Below, in pieces: positions 1 through 8,267 of a stretch of 64,000 nt of DNA. A program made the translations under genes and the position numbers. Every line of letters begins with the position of its first letter. The first letter of the stretch is position 1. Under the pieces are notes generated by a model that saw nothing but the letters and a program-made list of their open reading frames with translations, was not told where the DNA came from and searched no databases. Source of the stretch: Bacteroidales bacterium (GTDB taxonomy: Bacteria > Bacteroidota > Bacteroidia > Bacteroidales > P3); assembly GCA_028708845.1 (NCBI GenBank), contig JAQVXZ010000001.1, positions 62,001 to 126,000 of the forward strand. Direction: 5' to 3'.

Positions 1-1277
1 GAATCATTCCCTAAGAACATATTAACCTTTCCTTCTAGTCTTTTTCCTGTGCTAAGAATGATTTTGTCTTCACTTTCATATTGTAGTGCAGACTCTTCAG
101 GAAGAATATCTGAATAATTTTTACCGATAAGATTTTTCCAACTACTATAACCAGTAAGTTGTGCAAGACTTTGGCTGCAGAATACTATTTTCCCGTTAAT
201 ATCTTTAAAAATAACATAGTCAGTAATATGCTCCAAGAAGGCTTCGAAGTAACGGTTGAAAACAACCTGTTCTTGTTCCATTTTCTTCTTCTGGGTTAAG
301 TCGTGAAGGGTAAGGAAGACTCCATATCCTTCAATCTTTAGAGGTTCAGAACTAAGGCTAATCCATTTGATTTGGTCCTCTTGTTGTAATCCCACTTCAA
401 AACCAGAGATAGAAACTCCTTTTTCTAATGTTTTTACTCCTGGGCATTCCTCATCAGGAACTGGACTTAGGTTTGGATAGATGAAGCTAAAGTTCTTTGA
501 ATGCAAGTTAACACTTAATAAATCACTTTTTGAAGCTCCTAAAATGTCTTCTGTAGCTTTATTGCAATCAATAATATTACCCTCCTGGTCAGTAAGAATA
601 ACACCTTCATTAAGAGTTTGAAAAATTGCTTTATATTTTCTTTCACTTTCCTCAACCTTAACGAATACATCTTTATAAGAAGAGTTTAATATGTTGAGTT
701 CAATATTGTTTTTATCAAGCTTTTTTACTAAACTAATGAAAGCTTTATTGATATAATTTATTGAACTAATAAGTATTATTGCTGTAATAAATATAGTAAA
801 TAATGCATATATCCAGCTTATGAAATTAGCGTTAAAAGCATTGAAGTCTATTTCTCTAACAAATAGGTTGTTTAATATAATATATTCAATAAAAATATAA
901 CCTAAGAGGGCAATAATAGAATAGATTATTCCTAATTTTTTCCCGTATAAAACAGTAATTATTGCAATACCAATAAGACATAAGAAGTGACCTCCTGAAA
1001 ACCCAAAGAATAAATTCCCAATAAATCCCGAAATAAGGAATAATGAACCGACAATATGAGATTTTAGAATAATGGATAGTTTGTTTCTTAAAAGGAAAAT
1101 AGCCGAAATGAGTATAAACATGCTACAAAACAAAACATAATTAATATCAAATCCATATTTGATAATTTGAATTAAAGAAAAAACAATAGCTGGAATGGCT
1201 AAAATTAATATACTAAGAATAGAATATTTGAATAGTTTGTCTCTAGCTGCATTCATTTCTTGTCTTAATCCGTTCAT
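1..1277 (-). CDS. Membrane PAS-domain sensor protein (partial, C-terminus outside window)
   Basis: An open frame runs from an ATG at 1277 off the left edge, giving about 425 residues. The first half is hydrophobic, with roughly five to six predicted membrane segments starting near residue 15. A linker then leads to two PAS-like sensory domains: the first has the pattern ILTDQEGNIIDCNKAT, and the second has DYVIFKDINGKIVFCSQS. The missing C-terminus would most likely carry a histidine kinase or diguanylate cyclase output domain, but none is visible, so the output is unknown. No upstream ATG lies in frame before a stop at 1335-1337, so 1277 is the start. The tRNA-Cys upstream has its own terminator, so this gene is probably transcribed separately. 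Confidence 0.8.
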   Translation of the reverse strand, partial: MNGLRQEMNAARDKLFKYSILSILILAIPAIVFSLIQIIKYGFDINYVLFCSMFILISAIFLLRNKLSIILKSHIVGSLFLISGFIGNLFFGFSGGHFLCLIGIAIITVLYGKKLGIIYSIIALLGYIFIEYIILNNLFVREIDFNAFNANFISWIYALFTIFITAIILISSINYINKAFISLVKKLDKNNIELNILNSSYKDVFVKVEESERKYKAIFQTLNEGVILTDQEGNIIDCNKATEDILGASKSDLLSVNLHSKNFSFIYPNLSPVPDEECPGVKTLEKGVSISGFEVGLQQEDQIKWISLSSEPLKIEGYGVFLTLHDLTQKKKMEQEQVVFNRYFEAFLEHITDYVIFKDINGKIVFCSQSLAQLTGYSSWKNLIGKNYSDILPEESALQYESEDKIILSTGKRLEGKVNMFLGND

Positions 1278-1356
1278 AAGAAATTGTAATTGTATAGATT
1301 CGAAAATATTAGTAGATAATAATACGTATAAAAGCTAATAAAGTTATACTATAAAA

Positions 1357-1382
1357 GCAAAAAAGCCACCTATAAGGTGGCT
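1357..1382 (-). terminator. Rho-independent terminator of tRNA-Cys
   Basis: An 8-bp perfect stem (AGCCACCT, 1364-1371, with AGGTGGCT, 1375-1382) has a 3-nt loop. On the minus strand it is followed by a run of six T (1359-1364). It lies about 20 nt downstream of the tRNA 3' end. Confidence 0.85.
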
Positions 1383-1400
1383 GAAACGATTATTTTCTTG

Positions 1401-1471
1401 AGGTCTCTTCCAGATTCGAACTGGAGTAGACGGTTTTGCAGACCGGTGCCTAACCGCTCGGCCAAGAGACC
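1401..1471 (-). tRNA. tRNA-Cys (GCA)
   Basis: Read on the minus strand, this 71-nt sequence folds as a cloverleaf. It has a 7-bp acceptor stem (GGTCTCT/AGAGACC), discriminator T, a T-arm loop containing TTCGAAT, and the anticodon loop CTGCAAA, which gives anticodon GCA (cysteine). The outermost anticodon-stem pair appears to be a C-T mismatch. CCA is not encoded. Confidence 0.95.
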
Positions 1472-1566
1472 TTGCTTTAATCAGGGTGCAAAATTACAAC
1501 TTTTTTTCATATTTCCAAAATCACAAGCATTTTTAACTAAAAACTGATTAGGTCTTCGGTTTTTTA

Positions 1567-1574
1567 TATCTTTG
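1567..1574 (+). promoter_or_regulatory. Bacteroidota -7 promoter element of lpxD
   Basis: TATCTTTG matches the TAnnTTTG -7 consensus and lies 26 nt before the lpxD start codon. Confidence 0.7.
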
Positions 1575-1600
1575 CATGAGGAATAAAATTATAAGAAAAT

Positions 1601-2632
1601 ATGGAATTTACTGCAGGACAAATCGCTCAAATGTTGGGAGGAGAGGTAGTAGGAAACGAAAATGCTGTCATTAACACTCTTTGTAAGATTGAAGAGGGCA
1701 TAGAAAAAGGGATGTCTTTCCTTTCAAACCCTAAATACGAACATTATATTTACGACACAAAAGCTTCTGTGGTTATTGTGAATAAAAGCTTTGAGCCAGA
1801 GAAAGACATAAAGACAACTATTATTAAGGTAGATGATGCTTATGCTTGCTTTGCTAAGGTCTTAGATATATATAATGAATATATGCTAAATAAGGAAGGA
1901 GTTTCTTCTCTTTCGTTTATCTCAAAGACTTCCACAATTGAGGGCGAGCCTTATATTGGAGAGTTTGCTTATATTGGAGAAAATGTGAAAATAGGTAAGG
2001 GTGCAAAGATATATCCCCATGTTTATATTGGTGATAATGTTCAAATTGGTGATAATGTGACTTTTTTCTCAGGTGCAAAGGTCTATCATTCTTGCGTAAT
2101 TGGTAATAATTGTAGCATTAACTCAGGAGCAGTAATTGGAGCAGATGGTTTTGGCTTTGCACCTCTTGAAGACGGATCTTTTAAGAAGATAGCTCAAATT
2201 GGAAATGTTATCTTAGAAGATAATGTTGATATTGGAGCAAACACAACAATAGACAGGGCAACAATGGGAAGCACAATAATTAGAAAAGGGGTTAAATTGG
2301 ATAACCTTATTCAAATAGCACATAATGTAATAATTGATGAAAATACGGTTATGGCTGCTCAAGCAGGAGTTTCGGGTACAACAAAAATAGGTAAGAATTG
2401 TTTTATTGGAGGTCAAGTTGGATTTGCAGGACATATAACAATTGGCAATAATGTTAGGATTGGAGCTCAATCGGGCATTATGTCTAATATTGAAGATAAT
2501 TCAAGCGTTCTTGGCTCTCCCTCTTGGGGTGCAAGACCATATATGAAGAGCTATTCTTATTTTAGAAAGCTTCCAGATCTTGCTGATAAGATTAATGAAC
2601 TTGAAAAAAGGATAAAAGAACTAGAGAAATAA
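1601..2632 (+). CDS. lpxD: UDP-3-O-acylglucosamine N-acyltransferase LpxD
   Basis: LpxD transfers a 3-hydroxyacyl chain from acyl carrier protein to the 2-amino group of UDP-3-O-acylglucosamine, the third step of lipid A synthesis, in the cytoplasm. At 343 residues it is of normal family length. Residues 1-105 form the uridine-binding domain. Hexapeptide repeats of the left-handed beta helix (IGENVKIGKGAKIYPH type) run from about 110 to 305, followed by a short charged C-terminal helix. His241, in QIAHNVI, aligns with the catalytic His of the family. The gene has its own promoter and a strong terminator. The lpxC-fabZ gene that often follows lpxD in this phylum is not present here. Confidence 0.95.
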   Translation: MEFTAGQIAQMLGGEVVGNENAVINTLCKIEEGIEKGMSFLSNPKYEHYIYDTKASVVIVNKSFEPEKDIKTTIIKVDDAYACFAKVLDIYNEYMLNKEGVSSLSFISKTSTIEGEPYIGEFAYIGENVKIGKGAKIYPHVYIGDNVQIGDNVTFFSGAKVYHSCVIGNNCSINSGAVIGADGFGFAPLEDGSFKKIAQIGNVILEDNVDIGANTTIDRATMGSTIIRKGVKLDNLIQIAHNVIIDENTVMAAQAGVSGTTKIGKNCFIGGQVGFAGHITIGNNVRIGAQSGIMSNIEDNSSVLGSPSWGARPYMKSYSYFRKLPDLADKINELEKRIKELEK

Positions 2633-2637
2633 AAAAG

Positions 2638-2678
2638 AACAACCCTATGCAGCAAAACATAGGGTTGTTTGTTTTTTT
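2638..2678. terminator. Bidirectional terminator between lpxD and folE
   Basis: A 12-bp perfect stem (2638-2649 with 2658-2669) has an 8-nt loop. It is followed by GTTTTTTT on the plus strand and by CTTTTTT on the minus strand, so it can end both convergent genes. Confidence 0.85.
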
Positions 2679-3285
2679 AAGAAAGTTTTGAACTAATTAG
2701 CTGAAGAAATTCTGCCCTTGTTTCACTTTTAAGAAAAGCACCTGTAAAGTCAGAAGTCGTAGTAACAGAATTTTGTTTCTGAACACCACGCATACTCATA
2801 CAAAGGTGTCTTGCTTCAATCACAACAATAACCCCAAGAGGGTTTAAGGTTTCTTGAATACAATCTTTAATTTGCTTAGTCAAACGTTCTTGAACTTGCA
2901 AACGGCGAGAAAAACACTCCACAACACGAGGAATCTTACTAAGTCCAACAATCTTTCCATTAGGAATATAACCAATATGAGCCTTTCCAATCATAGGAAC
3001 CATATGATGCTCACAAAGAGAATAAATCTCAATCTCCTTAACAATAACCATTTGTTTATAGTCCTCATTAAAGGTTGCAGAGCGAAGAATCTCAACAGGA
3101 TCTTCGTCGTATCCGTGAGTGAAAAACTGCATAGCTTTTGCAACTCTCATCGGAGTATCTAAAAGCCCCTCACGAGAAGAATTCTCCCCAATCAAAGATA
3201 ATATCTCTTTATAGTGGTGAGCTAATTTACTAAGGGTTTCTGGGTTATATCTTTCAGTCTTAGTATAGCCATTATCAATATCCAT
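2677..3285 (-). CDS. folE: GTP cyclohydrolase I FolE
   Basis: This enzyme converts GTP to 7,8-dihydroneopterin triphosphate and formate, the entry to folate (and possibly pterin or queuosine precursor) synthesis. At 202 residues it is of typical length. The zinc ligands are visible as Cys91 and His94 in SLCEHHMVP and Cys162 in HLCMSMRG. The substrate-loop pattern RLQVQERLT is also conserved. It is a single-gene unit convergent with lpxD, and a -7 element sits 40 nt upstream of its start. The next folate gene, folB, lies on the opposite strand 1.7 kb away, separated by a dead insertion element. Confidence 0.95.
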   Translation of the reverse strand: MDIDNGYTKTERYNPETLSKLAHHYKEILSLIGENSSREGLLDTPMRVAKAMQFFTHGYDEDPVEILRSATFNEDYKQMVIVKEIEIYSLCEHHMVPMIGKAHIGYIPNGKIVGLSKIPRVVECFSRRLQVQERLTKQIKDCIQETLNPLGVIVVIEARHLCMSMRGVQKQNSVTTTSDFTGAFLKSETRAEFLQLISSKLS

Positions 3286-3324
3286 AAGAATTATTTTGTC
3301 TGTAAAAATCTAAAAATTAATATG

Positions 3325-3332
3325 CAAAATTA
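3325..3332 (-). promoter_or_regulatory. -7 promoter element of folE
   Basis: The minus-strand sequence TAATTTTG matches TAnnTTTG, 40 nt before the folE ATG. Confidence 0.65.
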
Positions 3333-3436
3333 TAAAAATTAAGCTCACAATCCCTAAAAACCCAATAAATAATTAATAAATAGAAAATCTTTCGCATGGA
3401 AATCAATCTAATTAGTAGAAGTTTAATACCTCATTT

Positions 3437-3470
3437 TAAATTTCTGAATCAAAGAAAGGATTTTGATTCG
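3437..3470 (-). repeat. Dispersed intergenic repeat, short copy a
   Basis: On the minus strand this reads CCTTTCTTTGATTCAG followed by AAATTT. That is the core of the repeat seen in longer form at 21954-22043, 28531-28655, 51433-51565 and 61862-61972. The rest of the 3286-3560 gap holds no recognisable gene. Confidence 0.5.
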
Positions 3471-3622
3471 CCCTGAATAAATTGAAAGGTTTATAATTCT
3501 TAGACAGATGTACCTATTTTGATATAAAAATATAATTCCAATAAATCTAATTTAATTGTCTCCTGACTTTGACAGATTTTTTCATCCCATTTTCTATCAG
3601 TCTATATATCATTATATTGTAA

Positions 3623-3654
3623 ATTTTGCGACACCTTTTTGGGTGTCGCAAAAT
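3623..3654. repeat. 13-bp perfect hairpin in the insertion-sequence leader
   Basis: ATTTTGCGACACC (3623-3635) and its exact complement (3642-3654) flank a 6-nt loop. The same GGTGTCGCA motif recurs at the right end of the element (4626-4634). It could limit transposase expression or form part of the transposon end; the role is inferred only. Confidence 0.6.
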
Positions 3655-3663
3655 AATATTACT

Positions 3664-3671
3664 TACTTTTG
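3664..3671 (+). promoter_or_regulatory. -7 promoter element of the dead transposase
   Basis: TACTTTTG matches TAnnTTTG and sits 5 nt before the transposase start at 3676. Confidence 0.5.
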
Positions 3672-3675
3672 CTGT

Positions 3676-4625
3676 ATGTATGTACGCAGAAAATCAAATA
3701 GATCAAAAAGCACAAGTGTTGTGGTGGTTGAAAAAAGAAACGGAAAGATCTGTTATCTCAAAACAATAGGCGTAAGTTCTGATGAAAATGAAATAAAAGA
3801 ACTTTTGACAAAAGGGAAGCAATGGATAAGTAAACAACTTGGGCAACAAGATATGTTTTTAGAACATATTACTTAACGTCACCCAAATGATATTAAATCC
3901 AGTATTTAGCAATATAGGTTTTGATAAAATAAATGATGACATACTAAAACATTTAGTTATCTCTCGCATATGTCAGCCACAAAGCAAGGTTGCAACAGTA
4001 GATTATTTAAAATCTTATTTTGACGAAGATAAAGAGCTATATAAATCTATCGTTATTTAGATAAGTTAAATGATACAGAGAAGGATTTAATACAAAGCAT
4101 TAGTGTAGAACATACTCGCAAAGTGCTTGGCGGAAAGATTGGGGTGGTATTTTATGAATATCAAAAGTCTGAACAATGCAAATTAATATTAGGGTACTCA
4201 AATCAAGAAAAGATCAATGAAGATATTAAATGGGATGGCTTAAAAGGATATATAACTAATACAAATCTATCAACAAGTGATATTTATCAACAATATAGCG
4301 AACTTTGGCAAGTGGAGAGAGCTTAGAGTAACAAAAGGTGTTAGAGTTAAGACCTATGTTTCATTTTACTAGAAAACGTATTGAAGCACACGTTTGCATA
4401 TATTTTGTAGCATACAAAGTTTATAAGGAGTTGGAACCAATATTAAAAGTCAATAAGATAAATCTTAGTGTAGATAAGGTATTAGACATTGCAAAGACAA
4501 TAATAACAATAAAAGTCAAACTAAAAGAAAGCGATGAAACAATCACTAAAACAATGCTTTTAAACCCAAAACACAAATCGATAGCATGTTTATTTAAAGA
4601 TGACTTTTGGGAAATAAATCGTTAG
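3676..4625 (+). pseudogene. Transposase remnant, IS1634 family (DDE, IS4 superfamily)
   Basis: The N-terminal piece (3676-3876) begins MYVRRKSNRSKSTSVVVV, as in IS1634-type transposases. The reading frame then shifts: a second piece from 3887 continues with LNPVFSNIGFDKIND and KHLVISR, and stops near 4058. After the internal deletion a third piece (about 4123-4326) ends with QYSELWQVERA, the usual start of the C-terminal catalytic motif. A fourth frame (4338-4625) supplies ELRPMFHFTRKRIEAHV. At least two frameshifts or stops plus the deletion make this non-functional. The aspartate residues of the catalytic centre expected in the middle are gone. Confidence 0.8.
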
Positions 4626-4705
4626 GGTGTCGCATAATCAAAGTCAGGAAATAAATAAACAAACTTCTAATATCAAGCCTTAAATTTTTATTTCTTCGTT
4701 TCCAT

Positions 4706-4821
4706 CTCGTGACATACCCATGTCGCACTCGCTGACATACCCATGTCATGATTGTTCACATACCCATGTCAGCGACACTGACATACCCATCTCACGAGGT
4801 GCGACATGGGTATGTCATGAG
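4706..4821. repeat. 23-bp-period palindromic minisatellite with terminal inverted repeats
   Basis: Five copies of a 14-bp near-palindrome, GACATACCCATGTC, start at 4711, 4734, 4757, 4780 and 4803, exactly 23 bp apart. They are separated by four unrelated 9-bp spacers, and the last copy is inverted. Copies 3 and 4 each differ from the others by one base. The outer 23-bp segments 4706-4728 and 4799-4821 are inverted repeats of each other (22 of 23 match). Further self-complementarity (4730-4738 with 4766-4774) would allow hairpin or cruciform structures. The remaining 4650-4980 intergenic sequence shows only the folB promoter. Confidence 0.9.
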
Positions 4822-4939
4822 TTCAATTCTTCGTTTTAAAAGTAGAGACAAGGCATGCGAAAACCTTCCTTAATAGCTTGTTAATTAGCCATATTTAATG
4901 GAGGAAAAGAATAGATAGGGATATTTAGTGAAAAGATTG

Positions 4940-4947
4940 TAATTTTG
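4940..4947 (+). promoter_or_regulatory. -7 promoter element of folB
   Basis: TAATTTTG matches TAnnTTTG, 33 nt upstream of the folB ATG. Confidence 0.65.
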
Positions 4948-4980
4948 TGGATTGAATTTTATGTTTAAATACTATAAGAT

Positions 4981-5349
4981 ATGGCTATTGTTGAGTTAGA
5001 GAATATGAGTTTTTATGGGTTTCATGGTTGTTTTGAGGAAGAACAAAAAATCGGAACCAATTTTAGGGTTGATTTAGAGTTTGAGGCAGATACTTTTAAG
5101 GCTGAAAAATCTGATAATATTAATGATACCGTAAATTATTTAAGCGTTTACCAAACCGTTAAGAGGGTTTTTGAAGTCCCTTCTCATCTTTTGGAACATG
5201 TTGCTAAGAGAATTTGTGAAGCATTGCTTGAAGAATATCCTGCAATTAAATATTCGAAAATCAAGATAACCAAACAAAATCCCCCACTTGGCGGAAAGCT
5301 AGAAGGAGTTAGTGTTTCTTTGGTCTTGCGAAGAAGTGTAGGTAAATAA
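4981..5349 (+). CDS. folB: Dihydroneopterin aldolase FolB
   Basis: FolB cleaves 7,8-dihydroneopterin to 6-hydroxymethyl-7,8-dihydropterin and glycolaldehyde in folate synthesis. At 122 residues it matches the small single-domain tunnelling-fold family. Conserved features are FYGFHGCFEEEQKIG near residues 11-25, with the substrate-binding Glu region, a DTVNYLSVY block, and the C-terminal KITKQNPPLGGKLEGVSV with the catalytic Lys. It is monocistronic with its own promoter. Its 3' end overlaps the convergent exosortase-like gene by about 40 bp, so either transcript can produce antisense RNA to the other. Confidence 0.93.
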   Translation: MAIVELENMSFYGFHGCFEEEQKIGTNFRVDLEFEADTFKAEKSDNINDTVNYLSVYQTVKRVFEVPSHLLEHVAKRICEALLEEYPAIKYSKIKITKQNPPLGGKLEGVSVSLVLRRSVGK

Positions 5350-5914
5350 TCCAGATAAGACCTATAATAACATAGTGAAATAATCTTCCTGCACAGTCGT
5401 GAGCGCACTTATAACTTTCAGGGTGATTTAAGAGGACGGCAGTTAGGCTTACTATTCTTATGATATTGAAGAATAGGACAACGAAGATTGAACATAGGAA
5501 GTAGATCATTCTTTTCCAAAGCTTGTTTGGGAGAACCAACATTATCATTAGAAGTTGGAAGATTTGCTTTATGCCAGAGCAGTCCCCTACTACTTGCATT
5601 ATACAATAGTATTCTTTTTCTTGTAATGCATTTAGGGTATAGAATTTTATGCTTGAATCTACTGCATCAAAAGGACTTGTGAAAAATATATTGGATAGGA
5701 ATTCTGTTCCTTTAAATGCTATTAGGGTAAAGAAGCTAAAGACCTCTTCGGTATAAGGACCAAATAGCCAAGCATTCATATTGGTATTCCAATATAGGCG
5801 ATGAAAGATATAAGTTACAAGGCAAAAAAGAACAAAGTCCTTAATTATAGGATGTTTCTTTATGAATTTGATAATTCTTTTTAGATATTTGATAATTCTT
5901 TTTCCCAGTTCCAT
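5309..5914 (-). CDS. Exosortase/archaeosortase-family membrane transpeptidase-like protein
   Basis: This is a 201-residue protein with a basic N-terminus (residues 1-22) and several hydrophobic segments. The exosortase/archaeosortase catalytic triad is visible: Cys112 in GDCSGIKQ, Arg153 in NIIRIVSL and His172 in AHDCAGRLFHY. Such enzymes cleave C-terminal sorting signals at the membrane and attach the protein to another molecule. No substrate with a recognisable sorting tail was noticed in the window. It is the last gene of the DegT-galE operon: its start overlaps the galE end by 34 bp and its end overlaps folB. The flavobacterial XrtF-like group is a possible relative, but the subfamily cannot be assigned here. 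Confidence 0.75.
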   Translation of the reverse strand: MELGKRIIKYLKRIIKFIKKHPIIKDFVLFCLVTYIFHRLYWNTNMNAWLFGPYTEEVFSFFTLIAFKGTEFLSNIFFTSPFDAVDSSIKFYTLNALQEKEYYCIMQVVGDCSGIKQIFQLLMIMLVLPNKLWKRMIYFLCSIFVVLFFNIIRIVSLTAVLLNHPESYKCAHDCAGRLFHYVIIGLIWIIYLHFFARPKKH

Positions 5915-6900
5915 GCGCTAAGTGTCATTTCATCTAATGTCTTTCTTGCTTTCCAGCCAAGTTCTTGTTCTGCGTATGTTGTATCTGCCCATATTTGGAT
6001 TATGTCGCCTGCTCTTCTTTTTCCAATTACGTAGTTTAGTTTTACGCCTGAGGTCTTTTCAAAGCTCTTTATTACTTCTAAGACTGAGAATCCATTACCT
6101 GTTCCTATATTAAAGAACTCAAGGTTGGCTTTATTCTTATTATCGAAGAATCTATCCATTGCAACGACATGTGCTTCTGCTAAGTCAACAACATGGATAT
6201 AGTCTCTAATGCAAGTTCCGTCAGGAGTTGGGTAATCATTTCCGAAGACTGTTAGGGCTTTTCTTTTTCCTATTCCTGTTTGAGTAATAAATGGCATAAG
6301 GTTATTTGGTACCCCATTAGGAAGTTCTCCAATTATACCACTTTTATGAGCTCCAATTGGATTGAAATATCTTAAGGCTATTGCTTTTATTCCTGTCCTC
6401 TGGGTGGTGAAGTGAAGTATATCTTCTGCCATTTGTTTGGTGTTTCCATAAGGTGACTCTGCAAATTGTGTTGGTGAGTCTTCTTTAATTGGGAGCTTGT
6501 CTGGCTGACCATAAACGGTGCAAGATGAGGAATGAACAATGTATTTAATATTGTGTTTCTTCATATTATCAAGTACATTTAATAGAATCCCTATATTGTT
6601 TTTATAGTATTCGATTGGCTTTTCGCAACTTTCTCCAACTGCTTTAAAGGCTGCAAAATTTATTATCCCTTCAATATCATCATGGGTGTTGAAAAGGAGG
6701 TTGCATTCTGCCTCATTGCTTAAATCAACTTTGATAAACTCTGGCCTAATGCCTGTTATCTTTTCTATTCTATCAACAGAGTCTATGTTTGAGTTTGAAA
6801 GGTCGTCTGCAATTACTACATTATATCCTTTTTCTTGAAGTGCAACAACGGTGTGGCTGCCAATAAATCCTGTTCCTCCTGTTACTAATATTGTTCTCAT
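5881..6900 (-). CDS. galE: UDP-glucose 4-epimerase GalE
   Basis: GalE interconverts UDP-glucose and UDP-galactose (some members also use the N-acetyl sugars) and feeds surface glycan synthesis. At 339 residues it has full family length. The NAD-binding Rossmann motif GGTGFIGSH is at residues 8-16, and the catalytic pair is Tyr151 and Lys155 in SPYGNTKQ, preceded by the Ser-rich HSSSCTVYG. It lies 6 bp downstream of a DegT aminotransferase and overlaps the exosortase-like gene, which indicates one operon. Which acetylated or plain sugars it uses cannot be decided by eye. Confidence 0.94.
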   Translation of the reverse strand: MRTILVTGGTGFIGSHTVVALQEKGYNVVIADDLSNSNIDSVDRIEKITGIRPEFIKVDLSNEAECNLLFNTHDDIEGIINFAAFKAVGESCEKPIEYYKNNIGILLNVLDNMKKHNIKYIVHSSSCTVYGQPDKLPIKEDSPTQFAESPYGNTKQMAEDILHFTTQRTGIKAIALRYFNPIGAHKSGIIGELPNGVPNNLMPFITQTGIGKRKALTVFGNDYPTPDGTCIRDYIHVVDLAEAHVVAMDRFFDNKNKANLEFFNIGTGNGFSVLEVIKSFEKTSGVKLNYVIGKRRAGDIIQIWADTTYAEQELGWKARKTLDEMTLSAWNWEKELSNI

Positions 6901-6906
6901 AATATT

Positions 6907-8037
6907 TTACTTATTAAAGAATTGTAATACTTTAGAAATTATATATGCTATTGTTTTATAGTCAAGTTCTGTGTGCATTGGAAGTGAAAGAACTTCATTG
7001 CTCAACTTATCCGAAACGCTCATATCTCCATTTTGATTTGCTATTTGAAGAAAGGCTTCTTGTTTGTGTAGAGGAATTGGATAGTAAACCATTGACGGGA
7101 TTCCATTTTCTTCTAAGTAGTTTTTAAGTTCATCTCTTCTTCCGTCCAATACTTTAAGAGTGTATTGATGATAGGCATGTGTGGAGAAGGAAGACTCTTT
7201 TGGTGTAATTAAACCTTTGATATCTTTGAATGCATATGAGTATTTTGTTGCTGCTTCGTATCTAAGCTTGCAATACTTATCAAGTTGTTTTAGTTTAACA
7301 TCTAATATTGCAGCTTGAATTGTATCTAAACGAGAATTAACTCCTAAGACTTGGTGGTGATATCTTATCTTCATTCCGTGATTACATATCATCCTTATCT
7401 TTTCTGCTAGCTCATCGTCATTAGTAAAGATTGCTCCACCATCGCCATAGCATCCAAGGTTCTTTGAAGGAAAGAATGAAGTGCAACCTATATGACCAAT
7501 TGTTCCAAGCTTTTGAGTCTTTCCATTACTAAACTTATAGTCAGCTCCTATTGCTTGTGCATTATCTTCAATAACAAATAAATCGTATTTCTTTGCAATT
7601 TCCATTATCGCTTCCATCTCACATCCTTGTCCAAAAAGATGGACTGGAATAATTGCTTTGGTGTTAATTGTAATTGCTTTCTCAATATTCTTTGCTGTTG
7701 CATTGAAACTATCATAGTCAACATCAACCATAACAGGACGGAAACCTAAAAGTCCAATAACTTCTGCAGATGCAATAAAGGTAAAGGCTGGAACAATTAT
7801 TTCATCATTTGGTTTAAGATTTAGAGACATTAAAGCAATTTGTAGAGCGTCAGTTCCATTGCCACAAGTGATAACGTGCTTTGCTCCCATATAAGAAGAA
7901 AGGTTTTGAGAAAAAGAGCCAACTTGCTGTCCATTAATGAATGCAGTATTATCTATAACTTCTTGAATTGCTGCATCTATTTCGGGTTTAATATTGTTAT
8001 ATTGAGTTCTAAGATCAACCATTTGAATCTTCTTCAT
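6907..8037 (-). CDS. DegT/DnrJ/EryC1/StrS-family sugar aminotransferase
   Basis: This is a PLP-dependent aminotransferase acting on a keto-sugar nucleotide, of the type that makes amino sugars for O-antigen or protein glycans. At 376 residues it has typical length. Lys192 in FFPSKNLGCYGDGGA is the expected Schiff-base lysine, and the cofactor-binding segments GNGTDALQIAL and VIEDNAQAIGA are present. It resembles the WbpE-like subgroup, but the exact sugar is not determinable. It is the first gene of a three-gene minus-strand operon with galE and the exosortase-like gene, with a -7 element 30 nt upstream of its start codon. Confidence 0.88.
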   Translation of the reverse strand: MKKIQMVDLRTQYNNIKPEIDAAIQEVIDNTAFINGQQVGSFSQNLSSYMGAKHVITCGNGTDALQIALMSLNLKPNDEIIVPAFTFIASAEVIGLLGFRPVMVDVDYDSFNATAKNIEKAITINTKAIIPVHLFGQGCEMEAIMEIAKKYDLFVIEDNAQAIGADYKFSNGKTQKLGTIGHIGCTSFFPSKNLGCYGDGGAIFTNDDELAEKIRMICNHGMKIRYHHQVLGVNSRLDTIQAAILDVKLKQLDKYCKLRYEAATKYSYAFKDIKGLITPKESSFSTHAYHQYTLKVLDGRRDELKNYLEENGIPSMVYYPIPLHKQEAFLQIANQNGDMSVSDKLSNEVLSLPMHTELDYKTIAYIISKVLQFFNK

Positions 8038-8066
8038 CGTAAAAATATTTTGTAGTTTCTATTATG

Positions 8067-8074
8067 CAAAGATA
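8067..8074 (-). promoter_or_regulatory. -7 promoter element of the DegT-galE-exosortase operon
   Basis: The minus-strand sequence TATCTTTG matches TAnnTTTG and lies 30 nt from the aminotransferase ATG. Confidence 0.65.
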
Positions 8075-8238
8075 AGATGTTTCTATTCATATGCAAAACT
8101 TATTTATTTGAGAATATAGAAAAAACAACCCACTAAAATGTACGTAGGATAAGAGCTTTGGGACTTTAATAACATTTGATTGTTGAAAACTTCAATTTAA
8201 AATTCAAAAGAGGTGCCGTTATATTAGGATAGTTTTTG

Positions 8239-8246
8239 TAATTTCG
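8239..8246 (+). promoter_or_regulatory. Likely -7 element of nrdJ
   Basis: TAATTTCG is one base off the TAnnTTTG consensus, 22 nt before the start. No cobalamin riboswitch signature is evident in the 8038-8267 gap. Confidence 0.4.
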
Positions 8247-8267
8247 CAGAACATATAAAATATTACT

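Larger units (their letters stand above)
3561..4649 (+). mobile_element. Decayed IS1634-type insertion sequence with internal deletion
   Basis: The element is bounded by perfect 12-bp inverted repeats, TCCTGACTTTGA at 3561-3572 and its complement at 4638-4649, and is 1,089 bp long. Transposases of this group are usually well over 450 residues, so several hundred base pairs have been lost from the middle. The remaining coding pieces are in different frames. No target duplication is obvious at the borders. A 13-bp perfect hairpin sits between the left end and the transposase start. Confidence 0.8.

Noticed and set aside
4338-4625. Independent 95-residue gene
   Set aside because: It matches the C-terminal part of the IS1634-type transposase and lies within the inverted repeats.
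4706-4821. CRISPR array
   Set aside because: Repeats are 14 bp and spacers 9 bp, far too short. The last unit is inverted and no cas genes are near.
8038-8267. Cobalamin riboswitch before the B12-dependent nrdJ
   Set aside because: No B12-box-like sequence or suitable pairing was seen in this short AT-rich gap.
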